NCBI GenBank assembly: GCA_030512335.1
Contig: JAULSU010000003.1
Location: forward strand, 4,898,001-4,962,000
From: Immersiella caudata
Taxonomy: Eukaryota; Ascomycota; Sordariomycetes; Sordariales; Lasiosphaeriaceae
Direction: 5' to 3'
DNA length: 64,000 nucleotides
The notes under the pieces were generated by a model that made no database searches, was not told the origin of the DNA, and worked only from the letters and a program-made list of their open reading frames with translations. The first letter of the stretch is position 1, and each line of letters starts with the position of its first letter. Shown here piece after piece: positions 44,705 to 55,973 of the stretch. A program made the position numbers and the translations under genes.

Positions 44705-45026
44705 CGAGGCGGTATTGACGTTGCGGAGCGTGTCGATACTGGTGGTAGAGCTAGAGATGGCGGTGATGGTAATTGTGATGGTGATGAGCGAGAGTGTGGA
44801 ATTCGGACGAATAAATGCAGTCAGAATGAGGGGTGTTCGCCACACGGGCTATACCTGGCATACCGGTGCCTCGTGGTCTGTTGTGTACCAAATTGGGAAC
44901 CCGCAAGGTGAAGGTTGTGATACCGAAGCGGCATCACGCGTCGGAGGATGCGCTAACAACCTTGTTGGTTTAGCGGCGGTTAGCGACCGGAAAGGGGGGA
45001 GGGTGAGGGTGTGCGGCGTCGTCCCC

Positions 45027-48000
45027 TCATCGCTGTGCTCCGCGGTCCAACAGATACTGCACCTTTGCCGCGTCCTCCTCGGACTAAGAAATCGCGAGGG
45101 GAGTCAGCCCATTAGGGTCTTTGGCGTTGACATCTGCACCCCATGTCAATCAATCTCTTGAAACTGGTAATGGAGAGACGAGGATGATGTAGAACTGTCT
45201 TTCCATCAGCATCCCTCTGGTTGATATCCACTCCTGTAAAAGTGCTTTAACATGGCATCGAGTTTGGACTCTGAGTTGATGGCAGCGACGTGTAGCACGG
45301 GATGCCACCCTCTGCGATATGCTGCAGATTTGCGCCAGTGTTGACCAAACTGCAGACCCCTCTTGAGGAACCGTTGTGGAGGGCGCAGTCCAGAGCAATC
45401 CAGCCAACAAACCTCTCGTTGGGCTTCTCGCACACAGCATCGACTGCGGCTCCGTACTCCAAAGGGCAGTCGAGAGCCTGCTCTTTGCCTCGATGCCATG
45501 CTGTATCCATTGGCGGAGTCCAGCCGTTTTCCTGTACGACTGTTAGGATCCGCGCCCGTTCGCAACAGGGCCCTCACGCTGTCGAAATTATCCACGTGCA
45601 CAGCGAAGTGCAAGACGGTGCCCCTATCCGTGATGCAGTTGAGATCGGCTCCGCGGGTCACCAACAGCTGGATGACGCCCCCGTTCTCTTCAAGCACGGC
45701 GTGGTGAAGAGGCGTCCACCCATTTGCATCACGCTGATTGATGTCTACGCCGCGGTCAAGCAGCTCCTTGCAAACTTCCGTTACCATGTCATCGTATTTG
45801 ATCCCCCGACTGAGAAGTGGTACGCCATCCGAGTCAACGTGGCGGGGGTTAGCCCCGTGGTCGAGCAGCAGTTGAACGGTTCTCAGACGAATCTTGTTAG
45901 CGGACCCTGGGTTCTGCCCCAGAACCAGGGTGATGATGGAGGGGATTTTGAGAGGAGAATTCGGGTCAGCGGCGGCCTCTTCGAGCAGACGCCGACAGAT
46001 GTTGAGCTGACCTTTGGCGGCGGCGAACGAGAGCGATGTCCCGTTCGTGGAAACCGGAAGATTCGGATCTGCCCCACGTTCGAGCAAAAGGCCGACACAC
46101 TTTACGTATCCGCACGCCGCTGCAATGCCCAGCGGTGGCCATAGGAGAGGAGAAGGGAGCGCTAGATTGGGGTCGGCTCCCATTTCTAGCAGAACCTCGA
46201 CCACTCCATAATGACCTCGTCGGCAAGCAATGTACAAGGGTGTCCGGCCGATGTAGCCCATGGTGTTGACATCTAGACGGCCTTGTTGAACAAGCGATTT
46301 GCCGATTCTGACGATTTCATTGGGCGGGAACCTTTCTAGAATCATCAGATGAAGGACGTTCATGGATGGGGAGACGGTTTCGGGTTTGGCCCCACGGCGC
46401 CACAGCAGCTCCACAATGTTCGGATGACCGCCTTGAATCGCCTTGAGAAAATCCATCGACTGCGGTTTCCCCGTAAAGGACGACGGATCTTTGATGAAGT
46501 CTAGTATCTCCTCGGCGAGAAGGACAAGGCCTAGAGACGCAGCTTTGAGAAAGACGGACCGGGCCCAGTGTGGGTGTGAACTGTTACTGTGTTGCGAAGC
46601 AGACATGCTTTGTCGAGCGATGATTGTGAGAACTTTCTCGCCCCCGCTGCCTCCTGCACTCACCAGCGCGGTCAGAAAGTTGCCTTCACCAAACTCCTTG
46701 TTTTGAAGCAAATGCTCCACGACAGATCGATTTCCCTTGGCAGCAGCTCCAACTAGCGCAAAGGAGATCTCATCGATATTTTGGGGCTCAACCGCATCCA
46801 GAACGCCGTAGCTTGCAAGTGCCGGATAGAGAGAGTCGGACTCCACGAACATGGTTGGGCGGTTTTGAGTGCCCAATACCCGCGAGCAATGTTTCTCTAG
46901 ACCTCGGGGTCGGTGAAGAGATCTGCCAGTTCCCTTCTTTGGGAGCAGGTGAGTTGCTCGAAATGGGTGGGCCATGCTTGAAGAGCGTAGGAGTAGAAGT
47001 CACTCCGGTCGACGGAGGTGCAGGCGCCGTCTGTCCGTGAAGTGTCGCAGAGGCGATCTACGACTTCGAAGAGGCCCGGACGAGCGAGGTATTCGAGTGA
47101 AAGTCAAGCAATGTCGTAATGAGCAGTATTGGCGACTTCCTCCCACAGGTACACCTCGCCGGCGCCGTCACCCTTTTGGCCCAGCATAATATCCCTCGAG
47201 CCATCCATTACAACGACTGATCCATCACACTCCAACTGCATAAAGCCTGCAAGCCATCGGCTGAAGAACCTCGGCAGCGCTGGGCGAGAACTTGGTACAG
47301 CTTTCTTGTTGTGAGAACCGGATCTGAAGAACATCATGGTGGCTAGTTGCTCCATCGTGAGGGGCGTTATACTATGCATGGTCCAACGAAGGATCAGGCG
47401 CACAGGTACCTCAACTGGGGTGCTGCGTATCACCCTATCTAGAAGCTTGGCAAGCGATTGATCATCCCATGCTCCCTTGGGCATCGGAGATGGATCGTGC
47501 CCGAGAAACTGTCCGAGCGATGTGTTCTCCGACGATGCGGGGTCCATCATCAGTTGGCGACACAGAAGGTACTGGGCGGCCGGATCAATGCCCAACAAGA
47601 ACCTCCACTCCTGCTCAAAGACCTCCCTGGCCAGGGGTTCGAATAACAAATCAGGCCGTAGCTTGGTGAATTCTCTTGGGAAGATGGTGCGGGCACCCTC
47701 GCAAACCAAAGGGTCGATGTGTGCATAAGTCGATAGATTTGGTTCCGTGATAGGAGCCCCCCAATCCCCGGCATCGATGCGGGCAACCCCTGAAAACCCA
47801 TTTACGTCAGCAGGAGCAAAGTGATGCCAAACTGACCAACACGCGAGCCATGTCGAAAATGTCTCCCCAAGTTGCAGGATCGAGAGATGCCTGAACAAGG
47901 GCCTCCTTGACGACGATGCCGCCAAGGTCAGAGCTGACGACAGTGATGAGACGTCGCTGCTGGTTCTCCCTCAAGGCTGAGAGCCCATGGAGAAGGCGGA

Positions 48001-48510
48001 AAGCTTGTTGGTGGACGGCCTCTTCGGACTTGGTCCCAGTGAAGAGCCGGTTAAATTCATACTCAAAATAGAGGACCCGATTGTTGTTGTGGGCAGCGTA
48101 ATCGTAACCCCACTGAAAAGTAATGGCGGGATTCCCGCGGTCACTATGTGTGCCGGGCACGGTGACGAAGCTAAACGATGGTGAGCAATGGTTTCATTGG
48201 CTGAGTCGGGTGAGATAAGGCGCTTGCTCAACTCCAAGTTTAGCTGGCCTCCGTCCTCGCTCCGCTCCTCTTCCGGGCCCGACCCCGACTCTGTAGGGGC
48301 CCGGGCAGGCTCGGTCAGGTAAACGCCATGGACGCTTCGACGCTCTCTTTAGGATATCGCGCGATTGATATCGGGAGAGCTCGCCCTCGGCAAAAACAAA
48401 GACAAAAATCGGAGCCAGATCGCGTCGTTTGCTCCGAACGCGGAGTCGGTGGTCCGTCCATCGGCTCGTCTACAATGTGCTCATCCGCATCCGACATTGT
48501 GGGCGCGACT
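45027..48510 (-). pseudogene. Decaying NLR-like gene: hydrolase-like, winged-helix-like and ankyrin parts
   Basis: Read downward on the minus strand. An N-terminal alpha/beta-hydrolase-like part (48510 to about 47840) has VPGTHSDRGNPAITFQWG and SSDLGGIVVKEALV. Next is the region normally behind a NACHT ATPase (RWTMHSITPLTMEQLATMMF, 47400), then LEYLARPGLFEVVDRLCD and LQAWPTHFEQLTCSQRRE, then many ankyrin repeats (46850-45040). Damage: an in-frame TGA at about 47105, a TAG at about 46898, a frame change near 46850, further frame changes near 45540, 45310, 45237 and 45145, and a late TAG near 45070. The NACHT P-loop region is absent. The ankyrin block 46850-45560 remains open for over 400 codons and could still be expressed as a fragment. 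Confidence 0.78.
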
Positions 48511-51500
48511 GCTCTGGTGCTGTTTTGATACAGATGGGACTACAGAGAAGATCGGGATTGAACGCAAAACATCAAACGCCGCTGCTGCCTGTGAGAGTGG
48601 CGGTCAAGCTGCTGAAGCAAGTTGGGCGGCAAGTTTCTCACAGCTTGGTATTTGACATCATTGGCAAGAGCGTACTCATCCCACAGTCCGTGCTAATTGG
48701 CTTCCAGTTGACCCGACTGAGCAATGCCAGCGATGTGGTAAAACGAAATTAAATGCATTCGACAAACTTGATGCCTGCAAGCCCTCGACTTCGATGCGGA
48801 TGCCAAGAGCTTCCACGGAAGTTGCTGGTGGGGCCGGAGGGCGGAGAGCCGAAATATCGGCCCCGCATCCCGTCTAAAAGTGGACCTTGTGCGACCTCAC
48901 CCGCTTAGTGTCGGACTTACGCCGGCTTGAAAATTAATCACAGAAAATTCAGGACTTCTTCGACGAGAGAATAGAGAAGATACCTGGCACTGGAAGGGGC
49001 AATAGGGCGGCTCAAACAGATGCAGAAAGACATCGACCCACGATTGAGAGAGAAGATTGAAGCAACGGGAGCGTCGACGATAGGCAATTTGCTCCTTGTC
49101 TCGACTCCCACCATCTCTTGAATTCATTCATTTCCCATCGCCAGCTTTTCAGCGTAGCTAGATGGACAGCCATCAAGATACTCCTTCTCCAACAATAGGC
49201 GACCAGTGCTCGCACAAATCGGGGTGACAAACAATTCGTACATGCCCCAATCCTCCTCATCAGCAGCGTGGCAGCCTCCCCTCCAGGGTCTTGAGCTCCC
49301 TCAGAATTCTTTTTTGATGTGCTGCTTTGGCGATGGGGGTGTGCTGTGTGCAGTCTGAGAGGCGGACGAGGGTATTTCCCCGGACAGCAGGCTCGCTCAG
49401 GTACCTCGACACAGACTCGGCCTGGCCTGAAGAATAGTGCGAAGGGTGGGTGCCCGTTGATGCGGCCGTGAACCTGAAAGTAATCTTCAGCACTGATTCC
49501 CAACATGGGACGGTCGTTCGTACCCCGCAAATTGTTGGAAGTGTGGCAGTGCCATCGGGAGGTGTGCGCTGCGTCAGCAGATGATTTTGGGACGCGACAG
49601 GGCCGACAGGACGCGATGGTTGAAGGGGGGCGACACCAGCAAGGCAAGGGTTCGACCGGCGTTGCCATAGATTGAGATGGAGGAAGTGAGAGCGGCAGCG
49701 ACCGGTGGCGGCCTGTGCGAATTTATGGGTTGCGCTCCGCATCGCGAATCGTCCAAGTGAGCCGCATTCCATTCGAGTCGACAAGCGGAGCAGAACGGCA
49801 AAAGCAATGTCGAGATTCGGGGCGCTTCCCCTCCTGCAGAGACGGCCAATTTGAGCGCTCCTAGCAGCATGAGAACTCGAATCCCTCCGCCGACAGATCC
49901 AATCCGAGGGCCGCTTCCCAAGGGATGACAGAGAGGAGCAGGGCTGCTATTTCTCAGATGTGGGGGAACAAAGTGTTGGCCCCGCTCGGCTCGCGTGTTT
50001 GCTGCAAGTGCGCGTCGAGTGCTACCATCGTGGCCGGTACGTCGAGTCCAAACAGGCGGGGTTGAAATCACATCGTTGGTCATGTCCCAAAGGAATAACA
50101 TCCACCACACCATCCCAGAATAGCACCGAGGCGGTCTAGCTGGGCTAGAACGTATTGGTCGCTCCCCAAGCACGAAATGTGATCCGTAGAATGGTTGGCG
50201 GGGGAGTGCGGGCGGGACACGGAGCCATCAGATAACCAAAGGCGACCCATGTCAACCCCTCTCAACACCGAAACCAACCGATCCGCCACGAGTGGCCAAG
50301 GGGTCACCAAGGCCCTCTGCACCCAATGCCTGTTTGTACTACGACTGCCGCTTGCTCCCTTCGCTTATCACGTCGAGCGCGCGGAGCTTGTCGATGACGT
50401 CGATTTGGAACGGGGAAATTGACGGCGCTCGCAAAGGTAGCTGTCTTCAGTATAGCGTGTGAACGAAAGCCATCGCCGATTTGACAAGACCTGCGTCGCG
50501 CAAGGTCAGCGCTCTGCACGAAGCAGGAATGGGGGGGTTCCCATTGACCAGCGTCGCTCACCGGTTTCGTTTCCCCGCTCTCTGCAGCCTCACTTTTGAT
50601 CCTATTCCCCTCGAAGCGCGTCCACCGCTCGGAGCGTGGTTGAGCCGAGCTGACATTGCAGCAATGGAGCTTCGGTGTGACGTATCCTTCGTATGCATTG
50701 TTTTCTGGTTGTTGTCGCGGGTGGTGGCCGCCTCATTGCCTCGTCAGCAATCGTCAATGGTTCGCAAACCACGGCTTGGCGACGAAGTTGAGTGTGGCGC
50801 TTCCTTATCGATGGCGCGCTTATCAATTCGGCCCGAAGTTCATCCGATAAGGCCTAGGGAGGATGTGATGATGCAGGCCCGTGGGCTGTCAACATCACGT
50901 TCCCAATTGCGGCGGGCCATAATGAGCGTCGATGATGATGGATGAAGGGGTCGTCGCGGATAGTCAAGCCTGCCGTCAGAATGTCGAAGGTCAGTCCACC
51001 CAGTCGGTGCCGTCAACCGCAAGAAAAAGACAGTGAGGAAAAAGGAAATACGCCATGCGAGGGCAAGGGCAAAGGATGGGGCAAGTGTGCAATGAGAAAA
51101 CGACAAGAAAACTTACTCTATAAACGTATTGCAGTGTTGGACGAAATTGCGAGACGAAAACCATGCCCAGGTGGGTCGCAAACGGTCCGCAGCGAGGAGG
51201 TGCGCTTTATACAAGCAACCGAAGTTTACCCCCTCCTTGGACGCTAAAATTGCAGTGCACCGTAAGACCACGGTCACTGGTGGGCCTCATTGCATATGTC
51301 TGGGGAGATTTGATTGGCCACGTTTGGTTGACTTCTTTGACCTGCAGATCGTCGCCGCGCCAATTGGTTGCCGTGCGTATTTCTTCACCGTCAGCATCTC
51401 TGCGAACCAACCGACATTCCTACACCAGAATACCAGACCCACCATCACGCCCTGCGCCTCAAGCACAAGCGTGCCCGACGGTGTCACACCCACCGGTCGG

Positions 51501-51975
51501 TTCTGTGATGGCCAACCGATCTCCGGATTTGATGCCTGAATATCCCACACCATCGTTCATGGGTGCGCACACGCGCTAGCTGTTGACAAATACTGGCTGG
51601 GTCCTGTAAGCCGTGGGTGGCTGGACGATGGAACGATGGAGTTGTCTTCGCCCAGATGCTCGTGTGTGCATCATAGAATGCTCTTTGGTTACGATACTAG
51701 GGGTCTGCCTCAAATGTCCCCGCAAACCATCGCGGAATTCATATTGTGTTGCGGGATTGTCATTCTTGGCCTTCCTGAAGCCCTCAGATACTCTTCCTGA
51801 TCATCTCCCCCGTCTTTTACTTCAATGGACTTCAGTACCAAGCCGTTATCTTCGCTCCTACTCAGCGCCATGGTACAGACCGCCTATCATGTCGACACAG
51901 AACAAACTCGACTTCATCCACGATATCAGGCAAGCCTACCCTTTTTCGGTGCATGCCAGCGCAAACCCCGCGTGC
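48511..51975. other. Gene-poor region, 3.5 kb
   Basis: Several open frames of 150-220 codons occur (for example 49668-49012 and 50173-49574 on the minus strand, 50481-50945 on the plus strand), but they overlap one another in different frames and lack recognisable domains. A frame from 50662 begins with a signal-peptide-like MELRCDVSFVCIVFWLLSRV, without other support. I read the region as non-coding or as old gene remains. Confidence 0.4.
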
Positions 51976-52775
51976 TCACAGATCGTCACCACTGCTGGCA
52001 TCCTCATCCACAAGTTTCATCTTGACAGTCTCGAAAATCGAAACTACAGCCTCCTCTGTGTGGGGGATCGCAGTCACAGCTTCCTCTACGCTCTCCAGGC
52101 GGTGCATGACCTGCACAAGCACAGCATTCTCGTCCTTGTCGACCTCGGCCTTAAGGCGCTTCGCAAACGCAATCTTCTGCTTCACCCGCTTCTCCTCAGC
52201 GTTTTCGGCGAGATTGAGCGCATGACCAACAGCCAGTGCGTGTTTGCGAGCAACCTTCGTGGTGTCCTTGTCAACCAGGGCGCCAGGGAGTAAATCCTCG
52301 GGGATGACTGCCAGCAGAGCCTAGTACTCGGTCTCAGCATACTCAGGAAGATGCTCACAGGGACGACCAGCGAGGGTGCACCAGCCACAACGAGCGCTGG
52401 ATCCAGCAACCTCGCGGCAATCTCTCTTCATCTTTCGACCCAATATGCACCACTTCTTGCCCTTGGTCATGATGAGACCATGGTCGGGCATGTCATGCGT
52501 TCTAATGTCACCGCTCCAGCCGCCATCAGGCACCTCGCCCAGAAACTTCTGCCAGTCGCCCTTGAGAATGAAGTGGCCGCTGATATTGCTGGCGATATCG
52601 GTATCAATCGATAGATCGGGATCCGACTCGTCGCCGTCCGACTCATCCAACATGAATCTGGCTTCGTGGGTCGCCAAAGTCATCCAATCGTTTTGTCGCG
52701 CTTAGGCTTTTTGGAAATTGGGGTGCCCTTGAGAGTGACGGGCTTGCGGGTACCGCCGCGAGCTGGGCGAGCCAT
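51976..52775 (-). pseudogene. Unrecognised broken gene with basic N-terminus and Cys motif
   Basis: ATG 52775 opens a basic, NLS-like start (TLKGTPISKKPKRDK). An acidic stretch in another frame follows (LDESDGDESDPDLSIDTD), then a Cys-rich segment, RCGWCTLAGRPCEHLPEYAE. An in-frame TAG at about 52323-52321 separates this from LLAVIPEDLLPGALVDK and a helical end, AEVDKDENAVLVQVMHRLES, to 51976. One frame change and one stop make it a likely pseudogene; a weak intron could explain the frame change but not the stop. The RCxxCxxxxxxC spacing recalls fungal Zn2Cys6-like clusters, but I do not claim that family. Confidence 0.5.
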
Positions 52776-53448
52776 GATGAGTGATAACGAGAGCGTTGAT
52801 TGCGATCAAGATCGAAGGAAGCCTGAGATGCGGGGTTGCAGGTGACCCTAACTCGGCCTGCCACTGACCCCCACGCTGTGGAGGGCGGAAACACAAGTCC
52901 CACCCAGCAGAAATCCAGCCACCCAAATTGGGAAGGGCATCACACGTCACTCCTGAAAACATTTTCCATGAACCCACCACATGAAGATTCTCTCGCAAGG
53001 CTCGAATATCAGGACACTCGAATTTACAAATGAGCTTGCAGGCAATATGATGGTGCTATTTTTAGCTTCGTTGCGCCCGAAAACGCCTCCAGACCAGCCT
53101 CGGGAAACCAAGCTGCCCTCATTGGCGTTCCAAGCTCTGCTGCCAGTCGCAACCCGGGCCAGTTTTCAGCTCGCGGCGTCATAGCGTTTCCGTCACGACC
53201 TTGCCGCTGAATCGAGCCACTCAGCGATTTCCAAACTTTTTTATCACAAACTCCAAAACCTGAGCACGAATGAGTCGTCCAGGGAGCCACGCAACACCAG
53301 CAGCAAAGACGCCTGCTTCGTCGCAAGAACGTCAAGAACCTGCTATACATTATACCGGGAAGATAAAGCGAAACAATCTCCATGCCAACGACGAAGCCAA
53401 ACTCCAATCTCTCAACGAACTTGAAATCTTCCTGCCCCGTTCGTCATC
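52776..53448. promoter_or_regulatory. Divergent intergenic region, 0.67 kb
   Basis: Between the 5' end of the broken gene (minus) and the CorA-like gene (plus). No distinct signals recognised. Confidence 0.4.
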
Positions 53449-55213
53449 ATGAACTTCCGGCTTTCCGTCATCGACCTCAGCCTCGACGACAGCGCTTCGA
53501 GGTTGACATTGCTCGAGAGCTCGAATCTTGATGAGGTCCGAAATTTCTTCCCAGTCATTGCTCCTCGCAATCGTGGCCGCCGAATCTTCATCCTCGAAAG
53601 ATCGGGAGCATATCTTCCCCGCCGCCCGAGAGTGCCGGACGGCACGATTGAGAAGGCTCTGTCAGATCACTTGGGTACCCCAGAAACCTTTTTCACCGAA
53701 CACACCGCACAGGGCCCAGCCTTCACCGCAAATGAAGCTCATATCCGGTCATCATGGCTCCCAAGTTCTATGCCAGCCGACGAGATTTTCCATCACGACA
53801 TGTTCAGCATGTGGCTTTATACAGGCTCCACCAAAGATGTCCAGTGGCCTTGCTCGAAATCTGGACGGAGATTGTGCCCCGGCGATGAAGGTGTCGAGCT
53901 ACGATGCGATGCCACCGGACGAGAGCTCCAGTTCTACGAGCTCAAATCCCGCCCCGAAGGGAAGCGCTGGCTCATGATTGTACCACAGCGGTGTTCGTAT
54001 TGGTCAAGCCTATATGGAGAAGGCGGTTGGGATAGTGCGAAACATTCTCTTCCTGTCTCGTGCTTCGCGAGCGCAAGGCGCTGCTCAGAAATGACTGACA
54101 CTCTCAGCCCTCATTCTCTGCGATCCTCCACCAACATACGGCAAGGTCAACCGTACAGGTGGACCAGTGAGCCTTGTCAAGCGTATCCCATTCAACAATG
54201 GGTACCGGGAGTTTCTCCCCCCTAGTGCGGTCAGACATGGGGCAGTCTCCGATTACACACGTCAAGAACTCACTCTCATCCCTCGACAGCCAGGGGAGGA
54301 TGCCCTTGCCGCCCGTAGACGCCACGCCATCAACGTCCAAAGAAGGGCTCTCCAGGAGCAGTTGGACTGCCCCTCACCACCACGAACTTGCATGTTTGAT
54401 GATCTACGCTACTACTTCTGCAAGCATGCCCAACTACTCGACATTAGGGACCACCCGTCGTGCGTCACACTGTTTCCCCTGAAGCTCATCGCTGGTCATT
54501 TCGTCGTCGTCCATGATTTCGTTGCCTTCCAAACGGCCAGGATGCGAAGCACGGGCTGGAACCTACGGCGCGAGACTGCCGAGCAGGTGCGCGCCGCGCA
54601 GGAAGTCGAAACTGCATGGAGTCGCTTCCGTTGCACGGAGTACCTCGAGGCTGTGACCTCGGTGCTGGACACGCTCGACGTTGCCAGGGATAGCCACCAC
54701 ACACACCCCTATTTCTACCCCAGTCCCACCATCTACCGTCGAGCGACTTTCTTCGACAGGCCGCGCTCTTATGATCCACAAGGTCGCATCGGACACCCGG
54801 AAACCCTACCAGACGCAGTACCACCCCTTCACACCTCCGACTGGAAGTCTCCCATCAACGACTTCATCTACCTCCACCGGCAATTCTCCCTCCGCCGCGA
54901 GGACTACGACCGGATCACCACATCTATTGCCGCACTCGCCGGCATTATTTCCGGACGCCTAGGAATCGACGAGGCCAAGACGGCAAAAGCGCTGACGTTT
55001 GTGGCCATGTGTTTTGCTCCCCTGAGCTGGATATCGGGGGTTTACAGCATGGAAGTCTTTGGGCCGGACGGCGAGTTCTTTTGGCAGTACTGGGCTACGG
55101 CGCTGCCGACGATGCTTGCAGTTTGGGGTGTGTTTTTTATTTGGAAGTACAAGTGGTGGGTCGTTGGGTTGAGGGTTCTGGTTGGTTTGTGGAGGTGGGT
55201 GTTTGGGAGTTGA
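53449..55213 (+). CDS. CorA-like two-helix membrane protein
   Basis: Two exons, 53449-54034 and 54108-55213, joined across a 73-nt intron (GTGCGA...CTCTCAG, CTGAC branch site), give 563 residues. The N-terminal 200 residues are soluble (KRWLMIVPQ precedes the intron). Near the C-terminus a helical stretch (FIYLHRQFSLRREDYDRITT) leads to two membrane helices, AKALTFVAMCFAPLSWISGVYSM and the one around FFWQYWATALPTMLAVWGVFFIW. This is the topology of CorA magnesium channels, but the GMN signature loop is replaced by GVYSM with no GMN. Fungi carry many such CorA-like proteins, often beside HET genes, with unknown ion selectivity. The gene converges on a truncated HET gene about 30 bp away. Confidence 0.87.
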
Positions 55214-55733
55214 CCAGGACCTCAATCGTTGGAAGATCCCCGACGACCTCGGCGGCCCCAACGCAGATCTCTCGCATGAGACGGATCTGGTGTTGCTTCT
55301 CGATGTTATCTCTTTGGTTGATGCATATCGCATCAATCCACAGATAAGCCGGCGGCTCTGGCAATTCGCACTCCCCCTCGCAGTGTGTATGTATTCGGTG
55401 CAGGGCGGCCAGGAGATTCTTGGTAACTGGGAGCGAATGGCCATCAATCAGTACTGGCTCTGTGATGTTTGGCTCACCCCAGACATAAGACAGGGCTCGG
55501 AACGGTGGCGCCTTAGCGAGCTGAAAGACCTTCATGTCGAGGGCCAGTGTGGAGCTCGGGTCATGATGAGAGGAGATCGGCTGGAATTTGACAAGTCGGA
55601 TTTCTTGCTTGCCTGGGGGCGGCCAATCTTTGCAGCCTAAGAGACGTCGGGCGCTGCACTGCCCCCCTTCTGTGGGCGCTGCCGTGTACCTCCTGTTGGT
55701 TGGTGATCGCACCTCGCCCCCTGTCTTGGCCAA
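55137..55733 (-). pseudogene. Truncated HET-domain gene
   Basis: The open frame of 198 codons carries the first half of a HET domain: FRALSYVWGEPNITEPVLID, SLPVTKNLLAALHRIH and AYLWIDAICINQRDNIEK, then IRLMREICVGAAEVV. At that point (about 55245) the next expected HET block (a VWLG-type motif) is missing. The frame instead runs into sequence antisense to the 3' end of the CorA-like gene before stopping at 55137. The family usually has 500 or more residues, so the 3' two thirds are gone. It is a remnant, or at most a short HET peptide. Confidence 0.8.
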
Positions 55734-55973
55734 GCATGCATCCGGATTTAGGGGAAGACAAAACCCCCTTTGTGCGATTCAGATCGGACAGTTGGAGCGC
55801 AGTAGCGAACCTATGGGAAGAATTGTTTCTCAGGCGGCACAGTGGGGTGATGACAGTGTCCGAAGAAAATCGGAGGAAAGAACGCCTGAACATCTTGCGA
55901 TTCCACGCCTAAACCCGCTAGCAGCAGGAGCGAGGGTTTTCTCGCTTTTAAACAACAAACTACCCTTCAACAA

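Noticed and set aside
48900..50173. Two long minus-strand frames as genes
   Set aside because: They overlap each other in different frames and show neither domains nor steady coding character.
50662..50945. Signal-peptide-like frame (MELRCDVSFVCIVF)
   Set aside because: Hydrophobic start only; the rest is low-quality sequence, with no homology or neighbouring signals.
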